Shown here: positions 1-10,746 of the stretch, piece by piece | Layout of the letters: each line of letters opens with the position of its first letter | Numbering within the stretch: position 1 is the first letter of the stretch | NCBI GenBank assembly: GCA_024699855.1 | Contig: JAMPIQ010000003.1 | Span: forward strand, 8,122,001-8,186,000 | Reading direction: 5' to 3' | DNA: 64,000 bases | Source: Aphelenchoides besseyi | Lineage: Eukaryota; Nematoda; Chromadorea; Rhabditida; Aphelenchoididae | Program-made: the position numbers and the translations under genes | The notes under the pieces: generated by a model | What the model saw: the letters and a program-made list of their open reading frames with translations, nothing else | Told to the model about the DNA's origin: nothing | The model's database searches: none

Positions 1-2
1 CA

Positions 3-98
3 AAATCGTCGGCATCTTATTGTCAATTGACCAATGGCAAAGAAGGGGCTCAAGGATCAGTGGAATCTCTAGCGACTATTCTCGACCCAAAAGAATAA
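3..98 (+). CDS. 3' end of an unidentified plus-strand gene (partial)
   Basis: From base 3 one frame stays open for 31 codons with codon use like the other genes here, then reaches TAA at 96-98. An AATAAA lies at 190-195, a sensible distance downstream, in the same context (CCCAATAAACAC) as the end of the next gene. The rest of the gene lies to the left of the window. No domain is visible in so short a piece, so no function is assigned. Alternative: untranslated 3' end only. Confidence 0.4.
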   Translation, partial: KSSASYCQLTNGKEGAQGSVESLATILDPKE

Positions 99-189
99 GA
101 TTGCAAATCAGCAGCCACAGAACCATTTAGTTTGTTTTCTTCAGGGGCAAGAAATAGTGATCACTACTCTCATAGCATTTCGAGCGCCC

Positions 190-195
190 AATAAA
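190..195 (+). terminator. Polyadenylation signal AATAAA
   Basis: Canonical AATAAA about 90 bp after the TAA of the partial left-edge gene. From here to 432 I see only the presumed promoter of the repeat-protein gene and no convincing exon on either strand. Confidence 0.45.
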
Positions 196-432
196 CACGT
201 TCAACCAGCAAATTGACACGATGATTACAATCGACACCGCAGTTCTTGGGTTGAGAATAAAGGCCGAGAACATTGTTGGTCATCGACCTTGTATAGGGAT
301 TCCAATAACAAGTAGAAATTAGTGATTCGTCGAATTGAAATCTTGGAATCAAAAGCTCAGAATTTCAGTCGCTCAGCTCGGCTTTGTTTTCTCTGGTCGT
401 CCCTTTTTTTCGCTCTGACTTCAAGCTACGAA

Positions 433-1944
433 ATGTACGATCCAACTGACTTGGTTGCATTCCTTCTTCTCATTACGATTCCAAGTTTCCTTCTCGTGAA
501 CTGCAAAGGAAAGGTAAATTTAGCGGGATTTTATGTGAATTCAAATGACTTTCAGAAGAAGAAGAAACCGTCTGCAATGCAATTGGAAGATCCGGACGAT
601 CCAAAGAGTGGGGACGATGAAGAAGGCGGAATGCCGAAACGTGCAATGAAACCAACCGGAAAGCCAAGTTTTACGGGCGGTTCCAATCAACGTAATTTTG
701 TGGAATCTCCTTTCATTTACGTTCAGTTTTTAGCTGCAGCACCGCTTCCTCCAGCGCCTAAACCGCCAGTCCAAGGAGGAATTGCCGGTAAGGCTGACAG
801 CTTTGTTTACTTGCTAGTTTCAAGGAACCTATGATCCGAACTATCAGACGATGGCTGGATTGGGCGCTGGAGTTTTCGGGGCTGACAAAGCGCAACCGGC
901 AGCTCCACAACCTCAAGCTCCGAAACCGCCGGCCGTTGGCGGAATTGCAGGTATGAGTTGTTGATTGGATTTGAATTTGAAGTTCCAGGCACTCACGATC
1001 CAAATTACCAAACGTTGGCTGGCATTGGCGGCGATGTCTTTGGTGGCGACAAGAAAGTTGGCGGTGCAGTTCCAGCAGCACAAGCACCAAGAGCCCCGGC
1101 TCAAGGCGGGATGGCCGGTAATTAACTGTTTGAATCAGTCCAATATCTTTTGATTTGCAGGAACTCAAGACCCGAACTATCAAACGTTGGCTGGAATTGG
1201 TGGTGATGTTTTCGGAGCCGATAAGGCAGGCGGAGCGCAACCACAAAGACCGAAAGCACCCGCTCAGGGAGGAATTGCAGGTAATTTGTACAAGAAAAGA
1301 AGTCGATAGAATGTCTTTTAGGGACTCACGATCCCAACTACCAAACTTTGGCGGGTATTGGAGGAGATGTGTTCGGACAGGACAAGAAAGCAGGTGGAGT
1401 TCCGGCGGCTGCTGGCGGTCCGAAAGCTCCGATCAATCAAGAAGCGAAGGTAAATCAACAGTCAAAACCACTCAATAAACTTGTTCTCAGGCGGGAACTG
1501 CCGATCCCAACTATCAAACATTGGCGGGAATCGGTGGTGACATCTTCGGAGCCGACAAGAAAGCTGCAGGTCCAGTCGGCGGTGTTCCTCGTGCTCCACA
1601 AGCTCCGGCAAATCAACACGCGAAGGTGGGTGCTATTCTTTGTTTCTTCGTCTATTCAGTTTGCAGGCTGCCACCGCTGATCCGAATTACCAGGTTTGCC
1701 ATTTCACGGCTTCATCCACTCTATGTTTAGACTTTGGCCGGCATTGGAGGAGACGTGTTTGGAGCTGACAAGAAGGCAGGCGCTCCGAAAGCACCAGTCG
1801 CCCCAATGAATCAACAAGCAAAAGTGAGTTGCAGCAACCCAGATTGAGTAATGAATTTGTCTTCAGGCGGGAACTGCCGATCCCAACTACCAAACGTTGG
1901 CTGGTCTCGGTCAAGACGTTTTCGGCGCTGACAAGAAGAAGTAG
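433..1944 (+). CDS. Secreted tandem-repeat protein, seven DPNYQTLAGIGGDVFGADKK-type repeats
   Basis: Eleven exons (433-513, 556-691, 734-787, 825-950, 989-1117, 1161-1280, 1322-1449, 1491-1625, 1667-1693, 1731-1823, 1867-1944) give 368 aa. The N-terminus is a clear signal peptide (VAFLLLITIPSFLLVNC), followed by a Lys/Asp/Glu-rich stretch and then seven repeats of about 40 aa. Each has a near-invariant core (DPNYQTLAGIGGDVFGADKK) and a variable Pro/Ala/Lys linker. Nearly every repeat is one exon. The first units are joined by phase-1 introns and the later ones by phase-0 introns, and the sixth core is split after DPNYQ. AATAAA follows at 1998. The family is not recognised. An extracellular structural or matrix protein is an inference from the signal peptide and repeats only. 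The acceptor before 825 is CAAG, not CAG. Confidence 0.85.
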
Positions 1945-1997
1945 TGATTTCATCTTCGGTTTCCGTTCTTTTCCATGGTCCTCTTTCTTTCGCTCCC

Positions 1998-2003
1998 AAT
2001 AAA
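1998..2003 (+). terminator. Polyadenylation signal AATAAA
   Basis: AATAAA 54 bp after the stop of the repeat-protein gene. Between here and 2631 there are only short frames with weak coding character. One possible leader exon at about 2392-2465 (hydrophobic WLWIFIV end, then a GTAAGT donor) may belong to the next gene, but I could not connect it in frame. Confidence 0.6.
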
Positions 2004-2631
2004 CACTAGTCTCGCATGCAAACTGTTTTTTGATTCAATTTCTCGAGCAGATTAAGATGTAGACGAACTCTTGTTGTCAATGCAGGTTATCTTTTTATCG
2101 GCGTTCAAACTATTTGTAGACATACAAGGACACTTCTAGCAAATTTGGCTAACAAGTAAGATGGTCAAGAGGACTTCTACGAGCAAATTGGAATCACGTT
2201 CGCAGTCGTTCATTTGCCACCGATGGTTTGGATTCTGACTTGCCATAAACTCTACTGCTTTCTGGTTCTTTAGCTTCTTGCAATCAACACAAAAAGCTAG
2301 AATTAAACTACTGATCCATCTTCGGCCGCATGGAATGACAATTAGACAGCTTCTACACGACTCACAACCTTCCATTTGACGTATACAACGAAAATGCCTA
2401 TGATTCCTGCGGTCGTTCATCACGTCGAATCGTTGGGACTTGCTGCGTGGCTGTGGATATTCATTGTGTAAGTTGACAACAATTCGATTTTCAGAACCTT
2501 AATAATTACTTGATTGTCCATGTCCTCTGCCTGTGCTTCACATTTTCTGTTTGAGTGTCAAAAGGTTTGTGCCTTCAACAGCCAAAACAATATTGCTTGG
2601 AAGAAAAATTTGATCAACTACTACGCTCCGA

Positions 2632-3014
2632 ATGAAACAACTTCCACACATTTCAACTCAAAACGTAAAGCAGTTGACCACAAGGCCCGAGGTTCATGGA
2701 GACACAGCGACCATCACCTACGACATTGTCGAAGATTTGGACTCAAAAAAAGGAAACGTGAATCAATAGAGGTATCCGATGGAAATGTCGCCAATCAGTT
2801 CATCCGTGAAAACGGTACGCGAATCGTCTAAACTAGTAAATTTGCTAATTCGTTAGCTGAACTGGAACAGAACTCCAAATCAACAAAAAGTCCACTGAAC
2901 CCGTCCATAAAAACAAATCCAACGATCACTGAAATGTCAAAACTACGCTGTTCAACTCCACGTGACATCAACGAATGGGTCCATGAACAGAGATCTACGA
3001 GTAAAGGCAATTAA
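2632..3014 (+). CDS. Small orphan nuclear-type protein with an apparent frame break at an A7 run
   Basis: Exon 2632-2814 and exon 2857-3014 (stop TAA 3012-3014) together encode about 113 aa, if the frame moves back by one base at the seven-A run 2745-2751. Upstream of the run the frame reads ...TATITYDIVEDLDSKK. Downstream, only the neighbouring frame is coding-like, reading KRKRESIEVSDGNVANQF into the next exon (GTACGC donor, CGTTAG acceptor). KRKR is a possible nuclear localisation signal. No family is recognised, and upstream exons may be missing. The break could be a homopolymer error in the assembly, a pseudogene lesion or, less likely, -1 frameshifting. Confidence 0.4.
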
Positions 3015-3130
3015 GAAACATCATAATGTCACTGACTTCCACACTTTTGCTTTAATCCGAAATATGTAATCGCAAAGACATTGATTTTGTGAACTGAGTG
3101 AATGAACTTATAGCTACTTAATCACTGTTG

Positions 3131-3755
3131 TCATAGATTCGCATAAAATCGACGAAAATCCATATCATCGACATTGGCGTTCGTTTTCTTTGCATTATCA
3201 TCGACCACAACCTCAACTCCTTGTCCAATATCGAAAACCACATTGCCGGGACCATCTGTGAATTTGAACCGTGCATCTTTCGGATTCTTGTCCGTATCAA
3301 TTGGCAAATGATCTCCAATTTCTAACGTTGGATCGATTGTTGCTCTCACTTCTAAAGGTCCACGATGCTCGAACTGATCGGCTGTATAGTAGTTGTCGGC
3401 TGGTGGTTCCATTATAGCTGCAGAGTTGTTTTGTATTCGAGGACGAATCGGATCCGGTACTGAAAGTTCTTCGTCAATTGATTTTTGAAATCAAACTCAC
3501 ACTGCAATCGACCACAATAACGTTTAACCACACAGCCGATGATAAAGAAGAGTGCGATCAACAAGATGAGTCCCGCAATTCCGCCCAAAATGTACAAGGC
3601 GATGTCCGTTGCACTTGTGCTTTCTTCGTTGTCTGTGCCGCTGTATTGTTGCAACTTCAAACTTCCTGAATTCATTGGGATTTTAATCGATTTGATAGTC
3701 ACAACCTACCGGCAGTGTTGTTTTCGATGACATTAAGAGCGACATGCTGCAACAT
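3131..3755 (-). CDS. Single-pass membrane protein, function unknown
   Basis: Exons 3710-3755, 3501-3665 and 3131-3459 join in phase to about 179 aa. The visible parts are a short Asn/Thr-rich outer segment, one membrane helix (ALYILGGIAGLILLIALFFI, then IGCVVKRYC) and a cytoplasmic tail of about 110 aa rich in Asp, Asn and Pro. ATG 3755 is the first usable start, but no signal peptide precedes it. A coherent open segment further upstream on the same strand (3937-4158) probably supplies the N-terminal ectodomain through an exon I cannot resolve cleanly. I do not recognise the family. Type I topology is inferred from Lys/Arg just after the helix. Confidence 0.6.
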
Positions 3756-3936
3756 GGCACGAAGGAGCAATTGCACGGAGTCGACAGATCAACTTGAAAT
3801 CGAAATCTAACAATCGTAAAAAACCAATGAGATGGTCGAAGAATGTGATTTGAAGTTATGCATATTTTCTTTGTCTTTCCACATACTCATTGCCTTTCAG
3901 ACCCTCAAACAATCTGTCCATTGATCTTGCTGGTCA

Positions 3937-4158
3937 AAAGCCAGAAAACAGTGGTGAATCAACCGGACCCGACGATTTCGAAGCGGATGTCAATTGACCA
4001 TAAATCGTGTGAAAGAACGCAAATTTGTTGTTTGATGTTGTAACGAAAGTTTTCGTTTCCAATCTGTGCGATCTGCTCGTGACGACAAAGTCCAATTGAT
4101 TTCCATTAGCAAAAAGAATTCGATCTTGAATGTTGTTTCCAATAAACGAAATGAACGT
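3937..4158 (-). other. Candidate upstream exon(s) of the single-pass membrane protein gene
   Basis: On the minus strand one frame is open for 74 codons between stops and reads like an extracellular beta-rich segment (NNIQDRILFANG, QLDFVVTSRSH, KTFVTTSNNKFAFFHT). It has no ATG, so it must be internal or use an upstream start. A 39-bp intron with GTCCGG donor and ACCAG acceptor would remove the terminal TGA and continue in frame toward 3880. From there to exon 3710-3755 the frames do not meet without a one-base correction. Confidence 0.35.
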
Positions 4159-4939
4159 TCAATGGCGAGTTTTTCGAATGTGATTCATCACCGTTAAAGT
4201 TCTTTTCTTTGCTCATCAGTTCCTTCTTCTTCGAGACTTCGATTTGTCACCTCTTTGTATCGAAAGCTTTTGCGGAAAGAGCGACTCAGCGGATTTAAAG
4301 TTTGTGGGTTTTTTGCAAAAAGATTGGAGCCACTAGTTTGTTTTATGAACTCAAACTTTCCTCGGAAGGCTTTTGCATCTGCTTTTCGCACTTCATTCGA
4401 CGGTGGTTTTCGGACTCGAGAGCCGCACGTTTCGAGGGAAAACGGAAATTTTTGGCACGAGACTTCACGCGTTTTTGTTTACATCACGAGTTGGCGCGTT
4501 TCGAGCGAAAATCGTTCGACGAAAAAACCTTCTGAGAAACAAAAGTAATTTCGTGCGCGACCGTCTCTTTTTCGATCTCGTCCGTTGCGTTCGCTCTCTT
4601 GATCTTTTTTGGAGCCGCGAGAGCGCCTGCCGTTTGGTCTGCGAGCGCGCTCCGAGATCACGTCGATCGAGCGAAAAAAGTTTCGATTTTCGGTCTCGTC
4701 AAAATAAACAAAACGCTTTTTTGCTGCTGAAATCTCCGCGTTTTGTAATCGCAATGACACACGAGGGGAAAAGAACAAGAATTCGCGCTGTTTTTTTGGT
4801 CGTGACTCATCACCACCAACTGATTAAACGGAAATGCGGTTTGATTGGGAAATTTTTTTGTCGAGCGATTTTCGCGTTCAGTTCCCGGGTAACCGAACTT
4901 TTTCAGTCCGACTCGTTTACGTTTATGTGATTCTCCACG
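4159..4939. promoter_or_regulatory. CpG/TTTCG-rich divergent upstream region
   Basis: The stretch lies between the minus-strand membrane-protein gene and the plus-strand PTB gene. It is unusually rich in CG dinucleotides and in TTTCG/CGAAA, and is open over long distances in several frames on both strands (a 185-codon plus-strand frame ends at 4930, nine bases before the PTB start). Open frames on both strands at once argue for base composition, not coding. A promoter and 5' leader is the simplest reading. Confidence 0.45.
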
Positions 4940-6417
4940 ATGGCATCTTACGGGGAAGCGTCTTTCAGCGGTCTCTGTCGTTGGGAACATAAACCCAAGG
5001 ACCTGATCAAAAACAGTGTTGTAAGCTGCCGTCTGCATCGGCGTTTTACAGTAATCGACCTTTTAGCTCTACGAAGTCCCGTATTTCGGTGTGACTTTGG
5101 TGTACTCGTGTCTTCGAACCGGCGATGTGATCAACGAGGCGCTGACTAACTTGTACGTCGAATGGAATTTCAATCGCGGCACAATGACCAAATCGAAAGT
5201 CGACTCGTCGAAGCTGCAAAAAGTCCAACTCGAACTTTCGATTCACGGCGTCAAGATTCGAACTACGGGCGGAAACGTTGCTTTGGATCCGAAGCGAATT
5301 GAATTCTGCGACATCAGTGAAACACACGTGAGTTTCTTCTTACTTCTGTTAATCTCAAGTCTTCAGAAACAAAAAAGCTCCGAACGTTTTCTCACCATCG
5401 TTGCCAACGAAGATGCTCACAACGCCGCGTACGTTTTCATGTGCGATTCGATTGTTGCGACGAAGATCAAGCGAACGGTCTTACAGTTGTTCGACATGTG
5501 TGTTATGAATGATTTGAGTGAAAAGCAAAAACAAGGCAAACCTCAAGTCTCTGCATCATCACAGCCAAATGGTTCGAATGATACCGCGAAGAATCTTCTC
5601 GCATTCCGGTCGCTAGTCGAAGAATTCGGACTCAAATGTCGAGCGGCAATCAAGCAAATTGAAGCTGATGAACAGGCTGGAAGTCACGATCTACTGTTTA
5701 ACATCGAAAAATTGCAAGAACAGAGCAAAGAAGACAGAAGTCAATTGAACAAATCGATTGGAGCGGAGATACGGAAATTCGAACAAAACTTGGCGGCTAC
5801 ATTAATCAAAGCAAAAGCCAACATTTCGAGTGTTGAAGAAGAGATGTTGAAGGTTCGTAATTGGTCTTTGAGTTGATAAAAAAATGTTTTTAGAAGGTTG
5901 AACAACTGAACCAAGAGCCAATAAGCCCCAAATCTCCAGCTCTGTGGGATGTTCATTACGAGAAACCTTCGGAAACAAACGGTTCAACATCACATCGTTC
6001 GCTTGACTTCTTCGATAACATCAATCCACCAGCTGTTACAGCACCACCAGTTCCTAACAGACCGAAGAAATCGAATGGGTAAGCTCGTTAATTGTAAACT
6101 TGAAACTCTTTTGTTTTAGATCAACGACTCCAATTTCACTCACTTCATCGAACACTGTAAATCCGTTTGTTGAATTCCCATCAAATCCGCCATCATCTCC
6201 GCGTTCAAACGGCTCACCGCTTCCTCGACGACCGAGTATCAAAGACAAAGTTATCGGGCATGCAGACGCCGCTCTATTCGGTGCCAAGAAGTTAAGCAAC
6301 GAAAGTTCATCGAAGAACACGTTCTTCTCCAACTCCCTACTTCTCGAAGCTCTTTCTGAAGGTGGTGAAGATGAACAGAAAATCGCAAAATCGAAATCTG
6401 AAGCTCAGAAATCGTGA
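4940..6417 (+). CDS. PTB-domain adaptor, CED-6/GULP or Disabled-like, with coiled coil and NPF motif
   Basis: Five exons (4940-5020, 5067-5327, 5367-5852, 5894-6078, 6120-6417) give 436 aa. Residues ~15-170 fit a phosphotyrosine-binding domain: an N-terminal WEHKP, YFGVTLV, then KLQKVQLELSIHGVKI, an RIEFCDIS strand and a final helix KIKRTVLQLFD. Residues ~195-280 form a charged coiled coil, as in CED-6. The tail is Ser/Pro-rich with DFFDNINPP and NPFVEF; an NPF motif normally binds EH-domain endocytic proteins. Such adaptors link receptor tails (NPXY) to clathrin or engulfment signalling. The order PTB then coiled coil favours CED-6, while the NPF favours Disabled. I have not chosen between them. 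Confidence 0.75.
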
Positions 6418-6519
6418 ACAGAAATACGGTCTTAAAGTTTTATATTCTATTTATTTTTGTTCCACTTGATTGTAACTAAACGTGTATTATCGAAACAGAT
6501 GTAATAAGTAACTTTGAGT

Positions 6520-8369
6520 TTATTTGCATATGAAGAGAAACGATAAAACGATAAGAAACAGATCGACGTACAACCATTCGATCCATTTCAACTGACTACC
6601 ACGCCGTCGAAAAGCCATTCGATCGGTACCAACTCGCAACAAACGTTCGGTTTTGTGCAACGCCAAATCGGATGATAAAATTGGAAGATCGAGAAACATC
6701 GTGGATAAACGACGGATAGTGTTCGCGTACTTTGGATTGTTCAAAAACTGAGAAAACATTATTCGGTCTATAGAACTGCACTACCTCGTGTACTTCGTTT
6801 AACATTTGCGCTCCGTTAAGTCGATATTTGCTAAGAGTTCGCCCAATTCCAATCTTCAACACCATCTCTCCACTGTATGGTTGCTCTACATTCTGTTGAA
6901 TCAAATAGTTTAAACTTTTAATTACCAGCAAAAAGTGGAATCGCCAAAACGGGAACTGCAGCACAAATGGCTTCTTTCACACTTTTCAATCCAACATGAG
7001 AAATAAAGAGCTTCGTATTTCGATGATTGAGAATGGCTGCCTGAGGTGTCCATTTAACGTATTTGACGAACGAAACTTTTGGCATAATCGATAAGTCGCC
7101 GTTGAACGAAAAGATAACTCGATAGTCGTCTAATCGAGACAAAACATAGCGAAATGAATTGAGTAGATGATCCGGAGCTTTGGTCCAATTTGGATGGGTG
7201 CCGAAAGCAATGTATATTGTACCTAATAATCTGAAAATTTCATATTTGAATGCTCTCCGCACCTTTCGAGTTCTCATCCTCAACAAACGATCGCAAATCC
7301 TCGGGTAGAAGTGAAGATGACTGCGAACACTTGGCTCCGATATCGATCAGCTCAGTGCCGCCTAAAAACTTCAAACCCCAAAGAACATAAAGTGAACTTA
7401 CTCGGACGTATCCAACCAAATTTGTCGATTCGATCAAGAAAAATTAAACTGGCATTATTGAGATAGTCTACCCAATAAAAATTGTCAACACCAAAACGTC
7501 GCATGTTCGGATAGTTGATGGCCGGTGCTATTTCGTTACGTTAGAATCTGTTAGAAAAGACTCACGGAAGTAGTAAAATCCAAAGATTTCGATCCAACTA
7601 TTGAGAGCCGCGTACGTGCGATCTAACAGTCGATTTGGTTCGTAGACTTTGCGCGAAGCCGAACTGTACAAGTAAGCCTTAGACACAGGATTCCAACCTA
7701 AGATCTCGATTAAGTGCTTAAAAGATCGAGACGCACCCAAACTCAACATCGCGCCATGCCAATCCATCAGTTGACAAGCAGTTTCGTAGGTCACATATGG
7801 AGTTCCAAAACGCTTTTTCAAACTCGTTGCTATTGCATAGCCGTGAATTGAAAACAACGCATCAACAATCACAAGATCCCATTTCGATGTTAGGAGATCA
7901 CGATACTAAACAGCAAACGCTAAAATGGTTGGCTGCTCACTAACTTCTTTTTCGTACTTGTCCAACATTGTTCCGAACACAAGATCAGAATGCGCAAAAG
8001 TCGTTAGCATCATTGGAGACAGAACGTACCTGCAAATTGAGCGAAACAATGTTCAGTCACTTGTCTGCTCACCAGTTCCAGTAGATATACGCTGGAACCT
8101 CTTCGTATTCGGTGGTGATCTTGACGCGTGAAATATTCGGGTGTTTGAATGGAAACTCTTCGAAAATCGAATCCACCAACGTGACTGAATGTCCCGCATT
8201 GGCCAAACTAATCACATTTGAGTTAAGATCAAACAAGTTACCTTGTCAAATAGCCACCTAACGATTTGAAATGCGAACCTGAGTCGTGATATGCGAACAC
8301 TAAGATTTGTGCTCCATCGACTTCAACAAGAAAGTGAACAAAACAAATGAGATAGAAAACAATTTTCAT
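6520..8369 (-). CDS. UDP-glycosyltransferase (UGT), complete, with HVG in place of HGG
   Basis: Nine exons (8242-8369, 8073-8207, 7945-8029, 7566-7905, 7402-7527, 7263-7361, 6926-7222, 6785-6885, 6520-6747) give 512 aa, the usual UGT length. Visible: an N-terminal signal sequence, the catalytic-His segment AYHDSGSH, the donor-binding half beginning TIYIAFGTH, KWTPQAAIL, the signature region LFISHVGLKS, PLFAEQP, and a C-terminal membrane helix (VDLFLIVLSFLFI) after the RRRGS linker. It would transfer a sugar from a UDP-sugar to lipophilic substrates in the ER lumen. The signature has Val where HGG is normal. It is closely related to the plus-strand copy at 16906-18806, with very similar intron positions. 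Confidence 0.93.
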
Positions 8370-8556
8370 TTTATTTCGAACAATTTTAATCGACAAAATG
8401 GTAACATTTAGTTGCTGAAGGCCCGTTGGCTCCGTACAAGCAAATGCCTCTTGATTTCTTATCAACCTTTAAACACACTTGACGTTGTAGCTTATAGTTT
8501 GTTACTCAAAAGTTTCGCTCTAATTGTAGAGTTTTAAAACGACAAAATTCGTTCCG

Positions 8557-9169
8557 CTATTCAGATTCCCGCAACTCCATTGTAAACTTGTAGGTTTTGC
8601 GAACGATGTAAGTCACGTATAGACTCAACAAGACTCCCACCACGTAGAATCCCAAATTAAGAATCGTTAGCGTTTGAACCACTAAAAAGAAATGCAGACA
8701 TGATCGAACAGATGAGTTACCTTGAATACTGAAAGCGAAGCTTCCACGCTCAATGACGTGATGTCGCATCAAAGTCACGAACCAATTAGGCATTGTGAAC
8801 AACATGACAATTAGAAAGCCGCTAATCGCCGTGTAGAAGATTATTCCCAAAATCTTCACAATTCCAGATGTTAACCTTCGATTGAGCACTTACGTTGATC
8901 CACATAAACGCCTGATACAAAGATGGACGTCGCGAGAACTCGGCGATGATTAGTAGAGAATAATTTAAGATGCCACACGAAGCTGGTATAATGTTGTAGT
9001 TGAAATGAGCCAAAATCATCGCCAAACAGAAGAATAGGGAAATCGAAAAACCACAGATGCCAAAGAAAAAAGTCCAAGTCGCAACATTGCTAAAACAGCA
9101 AGAGTATCGATCCGTGAGTTTAAGTTCCGCTGATTTGATGCTCAACGAAGTGGAAGTGTTGGCCGGCAT
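8557..9169 (-). CDS. Four-TM membrane protein (LAPTM-like nematode family)
   Basis: Exons 8894-9169, 8721-8853 and 8557-8681 give 177 aa. Hydrophobic segments lie at about residues 28-52, 60-80, 92-115 and 138-160, with a short CC motif before the first helix (DRYSCCFSN) and a short charged tail (RKTYKFTMELRESE). The layout resembles the gene at 49833-50560, and both recall lysosome-associated four-helix LAPTM proteins, but no decisive motif is present. The acceptor at 8854-8856 is GAAG rather than CAG. It reads in the same direction as the UGT, 190 bp upstream of it. Confidence 0.75.
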
Positions 9170-9485
9170 TTTTCGTTGAATATCTCAAAAGCATCGATCA
9201 AAAAGAAGCTACATTTGGTTTGAGTGGTCTCTCGCATCTACCGGTTAACATTGATTCTTGTATCGTTTGTTTGTTCTTCGAGTTTTATGCTCGGCAAAAC
9301 GGCAAGTTCACACGCCTCGACTTTTACGATCCATTTCGATTGACGTCAATTCAAAGGAATAGTCATGTCTTTGAGATCAATCTGTTAGGTAGAGTTCAAA
9401 TTGTAAGTCTTTAGGATTTCAAACAAGCGGTCTCTTGCAATCGAAAATGCGTGATTAGGCCACAAATTTATTCGAGGTTACAAAT

Positions 9486-10535
9486 TCACTTCTTTGACAC
9501 AAACTTGCCACTCGTCGATGAATATGGAGACGATTTAGTTGTCTCCGTCTTTTCTTCACGATTTCTTTTCTTGAATTCAGTCACATGCTTGGCCGTCTTC
9601 GAAGATTCCTCTTCGAACTTGTTCACCGATTTGATTTCGGGCTTCTTCTTTGATGCGTTTGAAATTTCTGGAATCGCTTCCTTCTTTTTGTTCATGGATT
9701 TTCCGGCCGGCTTCTTCGCGCCTTCCTTCTCTTTGCTCTTCTTCACAAAATAGACTATACCGGGAATTAGAACGCTGCCAAGAGCACAAACAAGCAAACT
9801 AAACAGCAATCTACAGAGCTGCAACGAATGACTTACGTAGTAACCCCGACGGTTATCGTCTTCCAACCGGTAAATTCCCAGCCAGTTAATTCGTAGTATT
9901 CGGCTTTATCCTGAAAATGCACAATGTGAAGAAACCCAAACCGAATAAACTCACGAAGAAAACATACATGTTGTAGATCGTCTTCTCAGCGACATAGACG
10001 ACGGGAACCAAATTTTCACGTTTATCTTTAGTGAACGGCTCACAAAAGATCGTTTTGGTATTGCCAAAATACGCACCTCTAAAAGTGATTTTCGTTTTTT
10101 CCATTTTGCCTTCAATCGGTAGATAGTAATAAGGACCTTGTCCGGCTGAAAGAAGGGAACTACGCAGGCAATCGTTTTCAAACGAACATTTATCGACCAG
10201 CACGATAAACCCAGCCTGATTTCGACCTATGAAGATTTGAGCCTCAATCTTGCATGTCCCAAACTGTAAGATAAATTGCTTCCCCTGGGCTACACTGGAA
10301 CTGCAGGCGATCGTAAAAGCGAGTTCATTATCAATCGATTTTAAGATAAACGAAGCCTTGTCCTTGTCACATTCTCCGGCAAGAAGTGAACTGAAAAGAT
10401 CGCTTAAAACAAAGGAAATCCAACTTACATGTTACGACCATTATCATTACGAACACAGTCCGGTTTATCGGCAAGAACGTTGGGCCGAAAGAAGAACACG
10501 CAAATCGACAGAACTGCGAACTCACGTCCAAACAT
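9486..10535 (-). CDS. Type I membrane glycoprotein, orphan
   Basis: Four exons (10429-10535, 9955-10390, 9837-9910, 9486-9798) give 309 aa. A signal peptide (LSICVFFFRPNVLA) is followed by a cysteine-containing ectodomain of about 180 aa with one clear N-glycosylation sequon (NIS), a membrane helix (LVCALGSVLIPGIVYFV) and a strongly Lys/Glu-rich cytoplasmic tail of about 90 aa. No known domain is recognised. The ectodomain segment (SFILKSIDNELAFTIACSSS) looks beta-rich. The last intron could use either of two acceptors 12 bp apart. The one giving a 38-bp intron was chosen. Confidence 0.75.
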
Positions 10536-10746
10536 TTCGCTTTAAAAACGAACAACTACGCTACAGAAAACGATTCACAAATGTTTTGCAATCTCATTTG
10601 CATATTCGATTTTGCTTCTTTTGACTGCTAATCGACAGATTTATTCGTAAAAGAAGTGCAAGAAATGCTTACATTAAGTTTAAAAACCTAAATAAAAGAA
10701 AGGTTTTAAGAGAAGCTGTAAAATCGAAAGGAAAAGAATCACAATG

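Noticed and set aside
4194..4930. Long overlapping frames on both strands upstream of the PTB gene
   Set aside because: Open on both strands together in a CG-rich, word-repetitive stretch with no domain. Kept as a promoter/leader observation, not as a gene.
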